Below, piece after piece: positions 41,489 through 49,515 of a DNA stretch of 59,808 nt; position 1 is the first letter of the stretch, and each line of letters opens with the position of its first letter. The position numbers and the translations under genes were made by a program. The notes beneath the pieces were generated by a model. That model saw only the letters and a list, made by a program, of their open reading frames with translations, ran no database searches and had not been told where the DNA came from. The DNA lies in assembly GCF_000317225.1 (NCBI RefSeq), contig NZ_AJLL01000101.1, forward strand, positions 1 to 59,808. Direction: 5' to 3'. Source of the stretch: Fischerella thermalis PCC 7521 (GTDB taxonomy: Bacteria > Cyanobacteriota > Cyanobacteriia > Cyanobacteriales > Nostocaceae).

Positions 41489-41632
41489 GATAGGGAAAAG
41501 TTGCGATCGCTTGAATCACTGGCAAATGTCCTGGCGGTGCATTTGCTCAGACAAGACTCTGCCCTCAAACCTCGTCTTTCAGTTTACGAAGGTGGCTTAA
41601 GAGAGCGTCAACTTTCGCAAGTGTTGGAGTAG
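41489..41632 (+). pseudogene. Remnant of an AraC-family regulator
   Basis: Directly after the pump stop, 47 codons read REKLRSLESLANVLAVHLLRQDS, then LSVYEGGLRERQLSQVLE and a stop. In cyanobacterial AraC-type regulators a similar ESLAxxLAVHLL...YxGGLxxxxLxxVxxYI stretch lies just before the DNA-binding helices. Both the N-terminal part and the DNA-binding domain are missing here. Confidence 0.55.
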
Positions 41633-41818
41633 ACCCATAATCCATCGGTGTTTATCGGTGTACATCTGTGTTCGTTCAAAATTTCATCCCCTTGTTGTGA
41701 GCAATTGACCTTGGAGTTCTAGCTTGAAATGAGAAATTTTTAGTTTGAAACTTAAAACTTGTGGTGGGTTACGGCTAAAGTCGTAAACCACCCTACTGGT
41801 TATTTGGGAATAGGACAA

Positions 41819-42370
41819 TTAATCCAGACTTGATATTAAATGATTTTCTAACAAAGAAGCGATCGCTTCTGGATGCACTTTTTTAAATTCTTTTTGACCA
41901 AGCTGCAAAACACAGTTGGGTGCGCTGTTACAACATTTTAAACAGCCTGTTTGTTCAATAGTTACTTTATCTTGCAATCCACGCTCACATAAAATCTTTT
42001 CTAATTTGGACAATAAACCTTTACCACCCCGTTTGCGACAACCAGATTTTTGACATACTAAAATTTTGGCTTTAGTTTTTTGAGGATTTTTTTGATTGGG
42101 ACAAACCCCCAATGGTTTCACTCCATAAACTTTAAATTTGATTTTACCAGTGTGGGTATTTAACTTGCTCAGACCAAATACCTGTAAAAGTTCGCCGGGT
42201 TGCAAGTTTGCACCTAGGTATGCACGCAATTGTTTCGGAAGTTTTAGTTGTACTTCCCCAGATGCGATCGCTAAACGCAAATATTTATATTCTCGTGATG
42301 AATCACCCAAAAAACCAAGGAATTGTCCTTCTAGATGAAATTCTGATATTGTTAAGTATTTGCCGCCCAT
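41819..42370 (-). CDS. (2Fe-2S) thioredoxin-like ferredoxin domain protein
   Basis: From ATG 42370 the protein has 183 residues (MGGKYLTISEFHLEGQFLGFL...). The N-terminal half is a small beta domain (KYLRLAIASGEVQLKLPKQLRAYL, LQPGELLQVFGLSKL). The C-terminal half is a thioredoxin-like [2Fe-2S] fold with cysteines in CQKSGC, then CLKCCNSAPNC, similar to NuoE/Shethna-type ferredoxins. A longer frame runs 34 codons upstream, but that stretch encodes GATTGTTGGTGG-type spacer repeats, so it is rejected. It is the gene after nifT and may serve electron transfer for nitrogenase, by position only. Confidence 0.75.
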   Translation of the reverse strand: MGGKYLTISEFHLEGQFLGFLGDSSREYKYLRLAIASGEVQLKLPKQLRAYLGANLQPGELLQVFGLSKLNTHTGKIKFKVYGVKPLGVCPNQKNPQKTKAKILVCQKSGCRKRGGKGLLSKLEKILCERGLQDKVTIEQTGCLKCCNSAPNCVLQLGQKEFKKVHPEAIASLLENHLISSLD

Positions 42371-42475
42371 TTTATCAATTTGTTGGTGGTTGATTGTTGA
42401 TTGTTGGTAGATGATTGTTGGTTGTTCACAAATAAAAATTACTGATTTCAAACAACAAGGAACAAACAACAAACA
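42370..42475. repeat. TTGTTGGTGG-type spacer repeat
   Basis: The spacer between nifT and the ferredoxin-like gene is built of TTGGTGGTTGATTGTTG and AACAAACAAC units, related to those at 24930-24970, 38000-38070 and 45030-45090. Confidence 0.55.
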
Positions 42476-42486
42476 ACTCTAATTTT

Positions 42487-42690
42487 TTAAGCGAGACGTT
42501 TTGCCTCAAAAGTTTGGGGTAATACCAATGGATCTGGTAGGTTAGGAAAGGCTAATTCCCAGCCATTCGCCAAAGTAAAAATTTTACCCTCAGAGCCTTC
42601 TGTTTCTTTTACTACTTCTTCTTCGAGATCTTTTTTGGCAACGTAAACAACTAAATTACCAGCGTTATTTCTACGTAGCATGACTTTCAT
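42487..42690 (-). CDS. nifT: NifT/FixU family protein
   Basis: The 67-residue protein MKVMLRRNNAGNLVVYVAKKDLEEEVV... is clearly NifT, a small protein of unknown role found in nif clusters; in some diazotrophs it can be deleted with little effect. The full family length is present. It lies 12 bases after nifZ and is surely co-transcribed. Confidence 0.93.
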   Translation of the reverse strand: MKVMLRRNNAGNLVVYVAKKDLEEEVVKETEGSEGKIFTLANGWELAFPNLPDPLVLPQTFEAKRLA

Positions 42691-42702
42691 AGTTCTACTT
42701 TC

Positions 42703-42981
42703 CTATTCTAAATCTTTGGATTTTTCTACTAGTTCCAGTTCTTTTTTGCGGCAACCAACAATAAATCCAGTCTGAAGAAAATGTACTGCATAAATATAGG
42801 ATCTTTGTAAAAATGAGCCTATACTCACAACGTAACCAATATCTCCTTTTTTACCGAGAATAGTCCCGATTTCTTGACCAGGAAAAGTCCCATCATTTTT
42901 GATTTGTTTACGGAGTCGGACTTTATCACCGATGTCAAAAGCAGGCGGATCGTATAGTTCAACTTCATCATCTGATTGCAT
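42703..42981 (-). CDS. nifZ: NifZ family protein
   Basis: The 92-residue protein has the NifZ core FDIGDKVRLRKQIKNDGTFPGQEIGTILGKKGDIGYVVSIGSF, then YIYAVHFLQTGFIVGCRKKELE. NifZ helps to form the nitrogenase P-cluster in the MoFe protein. The start overlaps the end of nifV by 14 bases, so the two are translationally linked. nifT follows after 12 bases. Confidence 0.93.
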   Translation of the reverse strand: MQSDDEVELYDPPAFDIGDKVRLRKQIKNDGTFPGQEIGTILGKKGDIGYVVSIGSFLQRSYIYAVHFLQTGFIVGCRKKELELVEKSKDLE

Positions 42982-44107
42982 GGGAAACCCTCTGTTCGTA
43001 AACTAAATGCAAAACTTCTTGAGTGGTGAGACTGCGTTTTTTCTGAATAGACTGTTGTCGGACTGCATCTAATACAGATTGGGTTTCTTCTGTATTGAGA
43101 ATAATGCCGTATTGCTGTAGCACATTAGATAGTAAATGTCTACCAGAATGCTTACCCACTACTAAACGCCGTTCCCAACCGACTTCTTCGGGTGCAAATG
43201 GTTCGTAGGTGGTAGGATTTTGCAGTACGCCGTGAGCATGAATACCAGATTCATGAGCAAAGGTATTTTCACCAACAATTGCTTTCCAAGGCGGGACACT
43301 GCAACCAGACGCTGCTGCTACTAGGCGGGATAGTTCTAATAAACGTGGTGTTTCAATACCGACATCGATACCATGAATGCGTTTGAGAGCCATTACAACT
43401 TCTTCTAAAGCTGCGTTTCCGGCTCTTTCGCCTAATCCATTAACTGTGGTATTTACTGATGAAGCTCCAGCTTTGATACCAGCAAGGGCATTTGCAGTCG
43501 CTAAACCGAAATCATTGTGCGTGTGGATTTCCACAGGGATCAGCAAAGCTGCAACCAGCCGATTCACTTTTGTATAGGTGCTGAAGGGGTCAAGAACTCC
43601 AACTGTATCGCAGAAACGAAATCTTGATGCACCCCATTCTTGGGCATAATGGGCAACATCAAAGAGGAAGTTTTCATCAGCACGAGAAGAATCTTCTCCT
43701 CCAACTGCAACCCAAAGACCTTGATCGACAGCAAAGCTGATACTATCTTTGAGTTGTTGCAAAGTTATGCGCCACTGACCATGAAATTTAGCGGCGATTT
43801 GAATTCCAGAGACGGGAATGGAGATGTGCATTCTTGTCAAACCACAAGCCATAGAGGCTTGAATGTCTGAAATCACAGCCCGATTCCAACCTAGCAGTTT
43901 AGCAGACAAACCCAACTCAGAAATTGCTGCGATCGCTCGCATTTCTGATTCACCCATCGCCGGAATTCCGACTTCGATTTCGTGAACACCGATAGCATCA
44001 AGAAATTTGGCGATCGCTACTTTTTCTTGTAAATTAAAGGCAACACCTGCCGCTTGTTCGCCGTCACGCAGAGTCGTGTCATTAATGAGAACTTTATTCA
44101 TTATCAA
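42968..44107 (-). CDS. nifV: Homocitrate synthase NifV
   Basis: The 379-residue enzyme condenses acetyl-CoA with 2-oxoglutarate to give homocitrate, the organic ligand of the nitrogenase FeMo cofactor. It starts MIMNKVLINDTTLRDGEQAAGVAF, with the catalytic DTTLRDGEQ motif. The metal-binding HTHNDFGLATANALAG and the GLGERAGNAALEEVVMAL signature are present. Its overlap with nifZ and the neighbouring nifT separate it from leuA-type isopropylmalate synthase. The start could also be the second Met (42970 residues in frame, two codons on). Confidence 0.95.
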   Translation of the reverse strand: MIMNKVLINDTTLRDGEQAAGVAFNLQEKVAIAKFLDAIGVHEIEVGIPAMGESEMRAIAAISELGLSAKLLGWNRAVISDIQASMACGLTRMHISIPVSGIQIAAKFHGQWRITLQQLKDSISFAVDQGLWVAVGGEDSSRADENFLFDVAHYAQEWGASRFRFCDTVGVLDPFSTYTKVNRLVAALLIPVEIHTHNDFGLATANALAGIKAGASSVNTTVNGLGERAGNAALEEVVMALKRIHGIDVGIETPRLLELSRLVAAASGCSVPPWKAIVGENTFAHESGIHAHGVLQNPTTYEPFAPEEVGWERRLVVGKHSGRHLLSNVLQQYGIILNTEETQSVLDAVRQQSIQKKRSLTTQEVLHLVYEQRVSHAIR

Positions 44108-44303
44108 AATACCTCTAATGAAGTGTGAAGGATGAAGGATGAACTATAAAATCTAAATTCTTGTTTTCATTCTTCATCCTTTAGCCTTTAGCTTTGAATT
44201 TTCATCCTTTGTCTTTCATTCTTTAGCCTTCATCTTCTATCATCATTCTTACCCAACTATAATTTTGCATTCTGTATGACATCAAACCAGGAATTGGTAT
44301 AAA

Positions 44304-44423
44304 TTAAGTATTCTTTTCTTCAGGATGATTAGGGATTTCAGTGAATAGCATATAACTGATATAAGTCTTTGCTATTCCTGATACAATCAATAAACTAAAT
44401 CCAGCAATTAAAGTGGCAATCAT
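44304..44423 (-). CDS. Candidate 39-residue single-span membrane protein in the nif cluster
   Basis: An ATG at 44423, preceded by GAGGAT, opens 39 codons: MIATLIAGFSLLIVSGIAK, then TYISYMLFTEIPNHPEEKNT. The first 17 or so residues form one hydrophobic helix. The tail is polar and acidic. The frame lies between the DUF2949-type gene and nifV, in a 405-base gap that otherwise has only low-complexity TTCATC-type sequence. The good ribosome site, membrane-protein composition and position support a real gene. I do not recognise the family. Confidence 0.55.
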   Translation of the reverse strand: MIATLIAGFSLLIVSGIAKTYISYMLFTEIPNHPEEKNT

Positions 44424-44512
44424 GGCGTTATCCTCAGTAGTGAAAATTTCAAATCTAAAAACTAAAAGAAGTATTTACTTCTTTTGAATTTGTAATAATT
44501 AATTTGATTCTC

Positions 44513-44713
44513 TTAAGCTTGCTCTTCCAACCAATCAAAAATCCGCTCCAACTGCTCTATATCAACTAAACCGTATTGCCAAAGCAGCATTGGTAATGGT
44601 CCATTTTCTAATTCACGTTTTCGCAGAGCTACAGCGATATCGCCACTCGAAAGTTCAAGCTCATTCTGCAAAAAATCAATAAATTTTACATCACTTTGAC
44701 AGTTAGCTATCAT
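44513..44713 (-). CDS. DUF2949-family small protein
   Basis: The 66-residue protein fits the cyanobacterial DUF2949 pattern: FIDFLQNELELSSGDIAVALRKRE, then GPLPMLLWQYGLVDIEQLERIFDWLEEQ. The fold is predicted all-helical. The function is unknown. It lies 46 bases after the 83-residue gene and before the small membrane ORF, in the same direction as nifV, so it may be part of the nif accessory transcript. Confidence 0.82.
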   Translation of the reverse strand: MIANCQSDVKFIDFLQNELELSSGDIAVALRKRELENGPLPMLLWQYGLVDIEQLERIFDWLEEQA

Positions 44714-44759
44714 AGAAACTTTAACAAAAACGTGAAGTTTAAAATACTTGGTAAAATCA

Positions 44760-45011
44760 TCACAACTGCCAGCATCGTTCTAGCCAATCAATTAATTCTT
44801 GACGAGAGACTAAAAATTGCTTAACGATACTGTGAACAAGAATGACTGTGAGACAATTATCTACCTGCACCCGTAAAGAACCATCAGGGTGACACAAACA
44901 GGGAATCATTAACTCCTGTAAGCGGCGATAAACTTGCCAGCGATCGCTTAAAGGAATCTGCACAATATAATAGTGATTGCCTAAGGTAGAAGAAGTATAA
45001 GGTGGTAACAT
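44760..45011 (-). CDS. Small conserved-type protein of the nifP-nifV cluster
   Basis: The 83-residue soluble protein begins MLPPYTSSTLGNHYYIVQIPLSDRWQVYRRLQELMIPC and ends VSRQELIDWLERCWQL. As far as I recall, a small gene with this type of sequence lies in the same place in other heterocystous cyanobacteria, between nifP and nifV. The role is unknown. Confidence 0.7.
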   Translation of the reverse strand: MLPPYTSSTLGNHYYIVQIPLSDRWQVYRRLQELMIPCLCHPDGSLRVQVDNCLTVILVHSIVKQFLVSRQELIDWLERCWQL

Positions 45012-45115
45012 TTATTTGGTTTATTTAGTTAATTGTTAGTAGTTAGTAGATAGTGGTTAGTAGTTGGTAGTTGATTGTTGGTTGTAACAAACAACAAATG
45101 ACAATTGACCATTGA

Positions 45116-45835
45116 CTATTTGACCTTTGACTGTTGAGTTTTAAGAATTTGCACTTGTTGTTCAAGTTGTTCTATGCGTTCAAGTAAAGAACGAATGATG
45201 GTTGCTTCTACATCCGGGAGTTTACCGTGTTCTAGGGGAGAGAGGTGTTTACTTTGTTTATGGGAAATATTGCGTCCAGGAATACCCACCACAGTGCAAT
45301 CATTAGGAACATCTCGTAACACCACTGAACCTGCGCCAATCCGGGCCCCTGCACCAATGGAAATATTGCCCAAAACCTTTGCACCTGCTCCCACGACAAC
45401 GTTTTCACCCAAGGTAGGATGACGTTTACCCGTTTCTTTACCAGTTCCACCGAGAGTAACACCTTGATAAATCAAGCTGTAGTTTCCGACAATAGCAGTT
45501 TCACCAATGACAACACCCATGCCATGATCGATAAATACTCCCTTACCAATTTCTGCACCTGGGTGAATTTCAATTCCTGTCAAAAATCGCCCTAAGTGAG
45601 AAATCAAGCGAGGAAAAAAAGCTATCTTGTGACGGTATAACCAGTGGGCGAGGCGATGCAAACAGAGTGCATGGAATCCGGGATAGCAAAACAGCACCTC
45701 TAACCAATTGCGGGCAGCTGGATCGCGCTCAAAAATAATGCGAAAATCACTCCACAAAGGTTCAAAAATGCCATTTGTACTATCTGGTGTTTTGGCAGTA
45801 TTTGAATTTTGAATAGGGTTTAATGTCTGTTGCAT
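45116..45835 (-). CDS. cysE: Serine O-acetyltransferase (nifP-type CysE)
   Basis: The 239-residue enzyme acetylates serine to O-acetylserine, the precursor of cysteine. The N-terminal helical domain ([37 protein letters not shown]) is followed by a left-handed beta helix of hexapeptides with the catalytic [22 protein letters not shown] region. The linked nifV-nifZ-nifT genes suggest that it is NifP, the copy that boosts cysteine supply for iron-sulfur cluster building during nitrogen fixation. A housekeeping cysE role cannot be excluded. Confidence 0.92.
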   Translation of the reverse strand: MQQTLNPIQNSNTAKTPDSTNGIFEPLWSDFRIIFERDPAARNWLEVLFCYPGFHALCLHRLAHWLYRHKIAFFPRLISHLGRFLTGIEIHPGAEIGKGVFIDHGMGVVIGETAIVGNYSLIYQGVTLGGTGKETGKRHPTLGENVVVGAGAKVLGNISIGAGARIGAGSVVLRDVPNDCTVVGIPGRNISHKQSKHLSPLEHGKLPDVEATIIRSLLERIEQLEQQVQILKTQQSKVK

Positions 45836-46253
45836 CGGTAATGCTCTGAGTAAAAGCAGTGCGCTATTTTTCTGCTTATACCAGACCCTTGCTTAGGGGA
45901 CAGTGCAACCGATGGCGATTGGATTTATTGAATTAATTAAGGTTGTACTCAAGCACGCTTATCCCCCATTTAATGGAAATTTAAAATTTTTCTGGGGGTA
46001 GGGGTGCTAGTATTTTTAGACTGGGGGTTCTAGTATTTTTGGGCTAGGGGCTAGGCATTTTGGTACTCAATCTCTAGCTCTTTGCTTGTAAGACTTTGCA
46101 AAGATTTAAGCAATATATTTTTGCATAACTTAACGTGTACTCACCCGCGCGAAAATCTGCGATCAATAATATTAAGAGTAGAATTTCTGTATATGGAAAT
46201 ACTATTAAAACTTTATTATTTTGTTGGCGAAAAGACAAGATAGCAATATTTTT
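45836..46253. other. Spacer upstream of cysE/nifP
   Basis: It holds the cysE promoter region, two similar units CTAGTATTTTTxGxCT near 46010-46045, and the upstream part of the ABC-ATPase remnant. No complete gene is seen. Confidence 0.4.
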
Positions 46254-46457
46254 GGCGTTGCTGAATCAAGATATGAATTTACAATTCACGGGTATGACCA
46301 GACGTAGTAGAGACGTAGCATTGCTACGTCTCTACAAAAATGTATGCACACATAATTCATGACCAAATTCAGCAACGCCATATTTTTAACTACCCATTTT
46401 TTAGAAGAAGCCGACAGTTTGTGTAACCGCGTGACAATTATAAACCGGGGTCAAAAT
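46190..46457 (+). pseudogene. ABC-transporter ATPase fragment split by a MITE
   Basis: Removing the MITE and one copy of its 8-bp duplication joins WRKDKIAIF to LTTHFLEEADSLCNRVTIINRGQ in one frame. This is the typical stretch around the H-loop histidine of ABC-2 type ATPases (usual form: IFLTTHxxEEAExLCDRVxIINxG). Walker A, signature and Walker B motifs are gone, so the gene was already a fragment or decayed before or after the insertion. Confidence 0.7.
46254..46379. mobile_element. 126-bp MITE with terminal inverted repeats and 8-bp target duplication
   Basis: The ends GGCGTTGCTGAAT (46254-46266) and ATTCAGCAACGCC (46367-46379) are exact complements, with further partial match inwards. 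The direct repeat ATATTTTT lies on both sides (46246-46253 and 46380-46387). The centre is a 14-bp palindrome, GTAGAGACGTAGCA and its complement, with a one-base loop (46307-46335). There is no coding capacity, so a transposase must come from elsewhere. Confidence 0.88.
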
Positions 46458-46472
46458 CAATCGGGTGGAGTG

Positions 46473-47201
46473 CTACACATCAACAGGATGCTGACCATAA
46501 AAAGGAAGTGCTTCTGACCAATGGAGACGCTTTCCTATTTGCCAGTCTAAATACGCTAGCTGCAAAATACTTGTCACTGTTGCAGCTAATTCTGATTTTG
46601 CTTCAATCAGCTGAACATCGCTATTCCAGGATTCTAACTTTTTCTGCCATGCCTGTGGTGTCAATACAGTATCTGGTACCAAGGCTTTTAACCCCAAACC
46701 ATCAGGTGCAGGTTGGTAGATAGCAGCAAAAATTTGACCCCTTTGTGCTGGCATTTGCACAGCAATTACACTTGTGCTTGCTTGTGAGAAAGCTACCGCC
46801 GCCAATGTGGAGATAGCAAATACAGGAATATTTAACTGTTGTCCTAAAGTCCTAGCAGCAACTACTCCGATACGAGTTCCAGTAAAACCACCCGGACCTC
46901 TAGCTACAGCAATAAAAGCCAAGTCTCCCCAAACTTGGGGTTGGATAAATTGTATTAAGTGTTGATGCATGAGACTGGATAGTTCACGCTCTAAATTCCA
47001 GATACCAGAACGTGCATCTCCAGCAAAGTTACTGATTGCCAAACCCAATTCAGGAGTTGTGGTATGCAGTGCTAACCCATATTTTTGGGAGTCGAGATGT
47101 TCCAATTCAGTAGACAAAGCTGATTTCAATACCAATTTTGCTAGAAATGACTGATTTATTCTAATCTGAAAATCAGGCAGAAGGCAGTCCCGACGAAACA
47201 A
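46473..47201 (-). CDS. tsaB: tRNA threonylcarbamoyladenosine biosynthesis protein TsaB
   Basis: TsaB works with TsaD and TsaE to put the t6A modification on ANN-decoding tRNAs. The hallmark ARGPGGFTGTRIGVVAARTLGQQLNIP (about 99-125) and the N-terminal LALHTTTPELGLAISN are present. The reading frame has 242 codons; the first 38 residues before LALHTTT are longer than in most homologues, so the true start may be a downstream TTG near residue 33 or the first ATG. The C terminus (HWSEALPFYGQHPVDV) is cyanobacteria-like. Confidence 0.9.
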   Translation of the reverse strand: MFRRDCLLPDFQIRINQSFLAKLVLKSALSTELEHLDSQKYGLALHTTTPELGLAISNFAGDARSGIWNLERELSSLMHQHLIQFIQPQVWGDLAFIAVARGPGGFTGTRIGVVAARTLGQQLNIPVFAISTLAAVAFSQASTSVIAVQMPAQRGQIFAAIYQPAPDGLGLKALVPDTVLTPQAWQKKLESWNSDVQLIEAKSELAATVTSILQLAYLDWQIGKRLHWSEALPFYGQHPVDV

Positions 47202-47266
47202 GTTTCCCAGCCACCGGCAACAAAAAGCATAATTATATATGTAAAGTTTATTTGCGTTCTTGAGTT

Positions 47267-47551
47267 ATGCCAAAAGCAATTTGGAATGGTGCTGTTCTAG
47301 CTGAAAGTAATGATACTGTTGTTGTGGAAGGCAACCATTACTTTCCCCCTGACTCGATTAATAAAGAGTACTTCAAAGAGAGTGACACTCATACCACTTG
47401 TCCTTGGAAAGGTGTTGCTAGTTACTACAGCGTTGAAGTTGATGGACAAGTTAATAAAGATGCAGCTTGGTACTATCCCACTACTAAAGAGAAAGCAAAA
47501 CAGATTGAGGGTTATGTTGCTTTCTGGCGGGGTGTAAAAGTCGAATCTTAG
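47267..47551 (+). CDS. DUF427-family protein
   Basis: The 94-residue protein matches DUF427 throughout: MPKAIWNGAVLAESNDTVVVEGNHYFPP, the TTCPWKGVASYYSVEVDG core and an AAWYYPTTKEKAKQIEGYVAFW ending. The family is a small beta-rich fold common in bacteria; its biochemical role is not established. It is divergent from tsaB. Confidence 0.9.
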   Translation: MPKAIWNGAVLAESNDTVVVEGNHYFPPDSINKEYFKESDTHTTCPWKGVASYYSVEVDGQVNKDAAWYYPTTKEKAKQIEGYVAFWRGVKVES

Positions 47552-47611
47552 TATAATAATGACACCAACCACTTAAGTTGGTGTCATCGAATTTATTCTT
47601 GATTTGTAAAA

Positions 47612-48373
47612 TTAACTTTTAAAAAATATTTCAGTAGGTTTAAAAAATCGCCCAATAAAGCTACGAGCAAAGATGTGATGTTGAGAACGATAAACTTGGA
47701 AAGCTCGTTGTTTTTTTTCTAGTACAGATTTGATAGATACCACATAAGACTGACCTAGCTTTTCTAAATTTAGCCGAAAAAGCAGCAATGGCATTCCCCA
47801 AAATAACCAAACTGTATATTGAAAAAGTTGAACTTTGATTCCAGACTTGTTGAGTGCATCTTTCACCAAATCATAAGTAGCCTCATGGTCTGGGTGTTTA
47901 TCTTTTTGATGAGGAACATAGATTTCCTCTGGCTGAAAGGACTGCAATATTTGCACTAACTGATTAATAGTATGCAGTTGCTGCTCATCAGATATTTGCC
48001 GTAATTCACCATCTGGCTGGTCGATAAAGTATATGTCTGATGATGGGACACCCAATATATTTAATGCTTCTTGGGCCTCTTGCTTGCGGACTTGAACTAT
48101 ATCCTCGGGTTTAATGTCTAAATATGATTTATGTCCATCGGTGATAAAAACAACTTTGACCGGAACTCCAAGTTCACGTTTAAGAGCAATTAAGCCACCA
48201 CAGCCTAAAGTTTCATCATCTTGGTGAGGAGAAAACACCAATGTTGATTTTTGAGTTACTGTTAACGGTTGACTTTTTTGAGGTAAAATCCAATCAAATA
48301 ATATTTCTGCTTGAATAAATTGCAATATATTTGATAGCTTTCCTTGTAGAAAAGAAATTTTTTGTAGGTACAT
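47612..48373 (-). CDS. PIG-L / LmbE family deacetylase
   Basis: The 253-residue enzyme belongs to the zinc-dependent N-acetylglucosamine-type deacetylases. The metal site is FSPHQDDETLGCGG near the N terminus (usual PHPDDE is here PHQDDE) and HQKDKHPDHEAT further on. The 44-residue N-terminal extension is helical. The neighbouring glycosyltransferase on the same strand, 157 bases upstream, suggests that both act on a glycan or glycolipid; the substrate is not readable. Confidence 0.85.
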   Translation of the reverse strand: MYLQKISFLQGKLSNILQFIQAEILFDWILPQKSQPLTVTQKSTLVFSPHQDDETLGCGGLIALKRELGVPVKVVFITDGHKSYLDIKPEDIVQVRKQEAQEALNILGVPSSDIYFIDQPDGELRQISDEQQLHTINQLVQILQSFQPEEIYVPHQKDKHPDHEATYDLVKDALNKSGIKVQLFQYTVWLFWGMPLLLFRLNLEKLGQSYVVSIKSVLEKKQRAFQVYRSQHHIFARSFIGRFFKPTEIFFKS

Positions 48374-48530
48374 AATACAGATTAAGTAAAAGATTAGTTT
48401 TCAGGAAGATACAGTAGAGATTTAGTATACCTAAACCTCTACTCATTGAATTTGAAGTCTATTCAAAGTTTTCGCAACACAGCTAGGGACAATTAAAATT
48501 CTGTTTATAATATTGAAATTCGAGGGACAT

Positions 48531-49400
48531 CTAGATTGGTAAATATTGATACTTAATACAACCCCACAATTGCCCTCCCCGCCAAGCCAAACTCATTAAC
48601 CATTTAGCTAAACTTTCTTTGTCCCGGATTTGCAAAAGTAGAATTTGTATGGTCAAGGTGAATGAGGTTTTTAAAAAAGTTTTCCATGACACCATTTGAG
48701 GCATACCAAGTGGTCGGTGTTTTTTATACACTAAAATTACACCTTTACCCACAGCCCAACTGCGACGATATATACTAGCTAAATTACCACGTAAGCGGAT
48801 ATAAGCGATCGCATCCGGGACGTAGTGAAGTTTAGTTCCTAAATAGTAAGCTCTCCAGCAATAATCTACATCTTCGCTTTGGTATAAAGCTTCATCAAAA
48901 CCACCAAGTTTTTCATGAATGGCACGTTTGATACCCAAATTGCCGCTACCTGCAAACGGCAGGTAGTAGGTGTTTTCCATGATCCCAGTACCATTTTCCA
49001 ATTGGTAACACTTTACTACCCAAGTATAACTTAGCTTGTTGTAATCATTATGACCAGTAACAAAGTCGTTTTTTGCAAGTGCTTCCCCCATGGCTGCTAA
49101 CCATCCAGGTGCAACCTCATCATCAGCATCAATAAATAACAGTGACTCACCTTGGGCAGCTTTTGCACCAATATTACGAGCATGTGATGCTCCTTTGCGG
49201 TCAGATGCATCGACAATGCGGAGATTGGGTATGCGTGTTTGATATTGTTTTACTATGGATGCTGTATTGTCAGTGGAACCATTATCAGCAATAATCACTT
49301 CCCACGGCTGTGACCATTGTTGGTTTGCAAGTGCTTCCAGTTGCACACCTATAGTCTCTGCTGCATTCAAACACGGTATAATTACGCTTACTTTCATCAT
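48531..49400 (-). CDS. Family 2 glycosyltransferase
   Basis: The 289-residue GT-A enzyme begins KVSVIIPCLNAAETIGVQLEAL. It has the nucleotide-sugar site IIADNGSTDNT and a DADDE metal motif (LLFIDADDEVAPGW), plus the acceptor-side GGFDEALYQSEDVDYCWRAYYLG. The C-terminal segment FTLTIQILLLQI may sit on the membrane. It probably extends a surface polysaccharide or glycolipid. A fragment of a close paralogue lies just upstream at 49516-49665. Confidence 0.9.
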   Translation of the reverse strand: MMKVSVIIPCLNAAETIGVQLEALANQQWSQPWEVIIADNGSTDNTASIVKQYQTRIPNLRIVDASDRKGASHARNIGAKAAQGESLLFIDADDEVAPGWLAAMGEALAKNDFVTGHNDYNKLSYTWVVKCYQLENGTGIMENTYYLPFAGSGNLGIKRAIHEKLGGFDEALYQSEDVDYCWRAYYLGTKLHYVPDAIAYIRLRGNLASIYRRSWAVGKGVILVYKKHRPLGMPQMVSWKTFLKTSFTLTIQILLLQIRDKESLAKWLMSLAWRGGQLWGCIKYQYLPI

Positions 49401-49515
49401 AAAGTAGTAGTCTCCTCTATTGACATCTTAGATAGATAAAAATCTACCTAAAGCTAGTTGATATTTATTCATGCCTACCTATGTTCCTAGCAAAATAAGG
49501 AGGCTTGAAAAATGC

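Noticed and set aside
42371-42472. 34-codon N-terminal extension of the ferredoxin-like protein
   Set aside because: It translates spacer repeats of the TTGTTGGTGG type; ATG 42370 gives a clean domain start.
42968-44107. nifV considered as 2-isopropylmalate synthase (leuA)
   Set aside because: The overlap with nifZ, the adjacent nifT and the length of about 380 residues without the regulatory domain fit NifV.
46135-46362. 75-codon frame across the MITE
   Set aside because: It joins ABC-ATPase remnant sequence to MITE sequence; the frame is an accident of the insertion.
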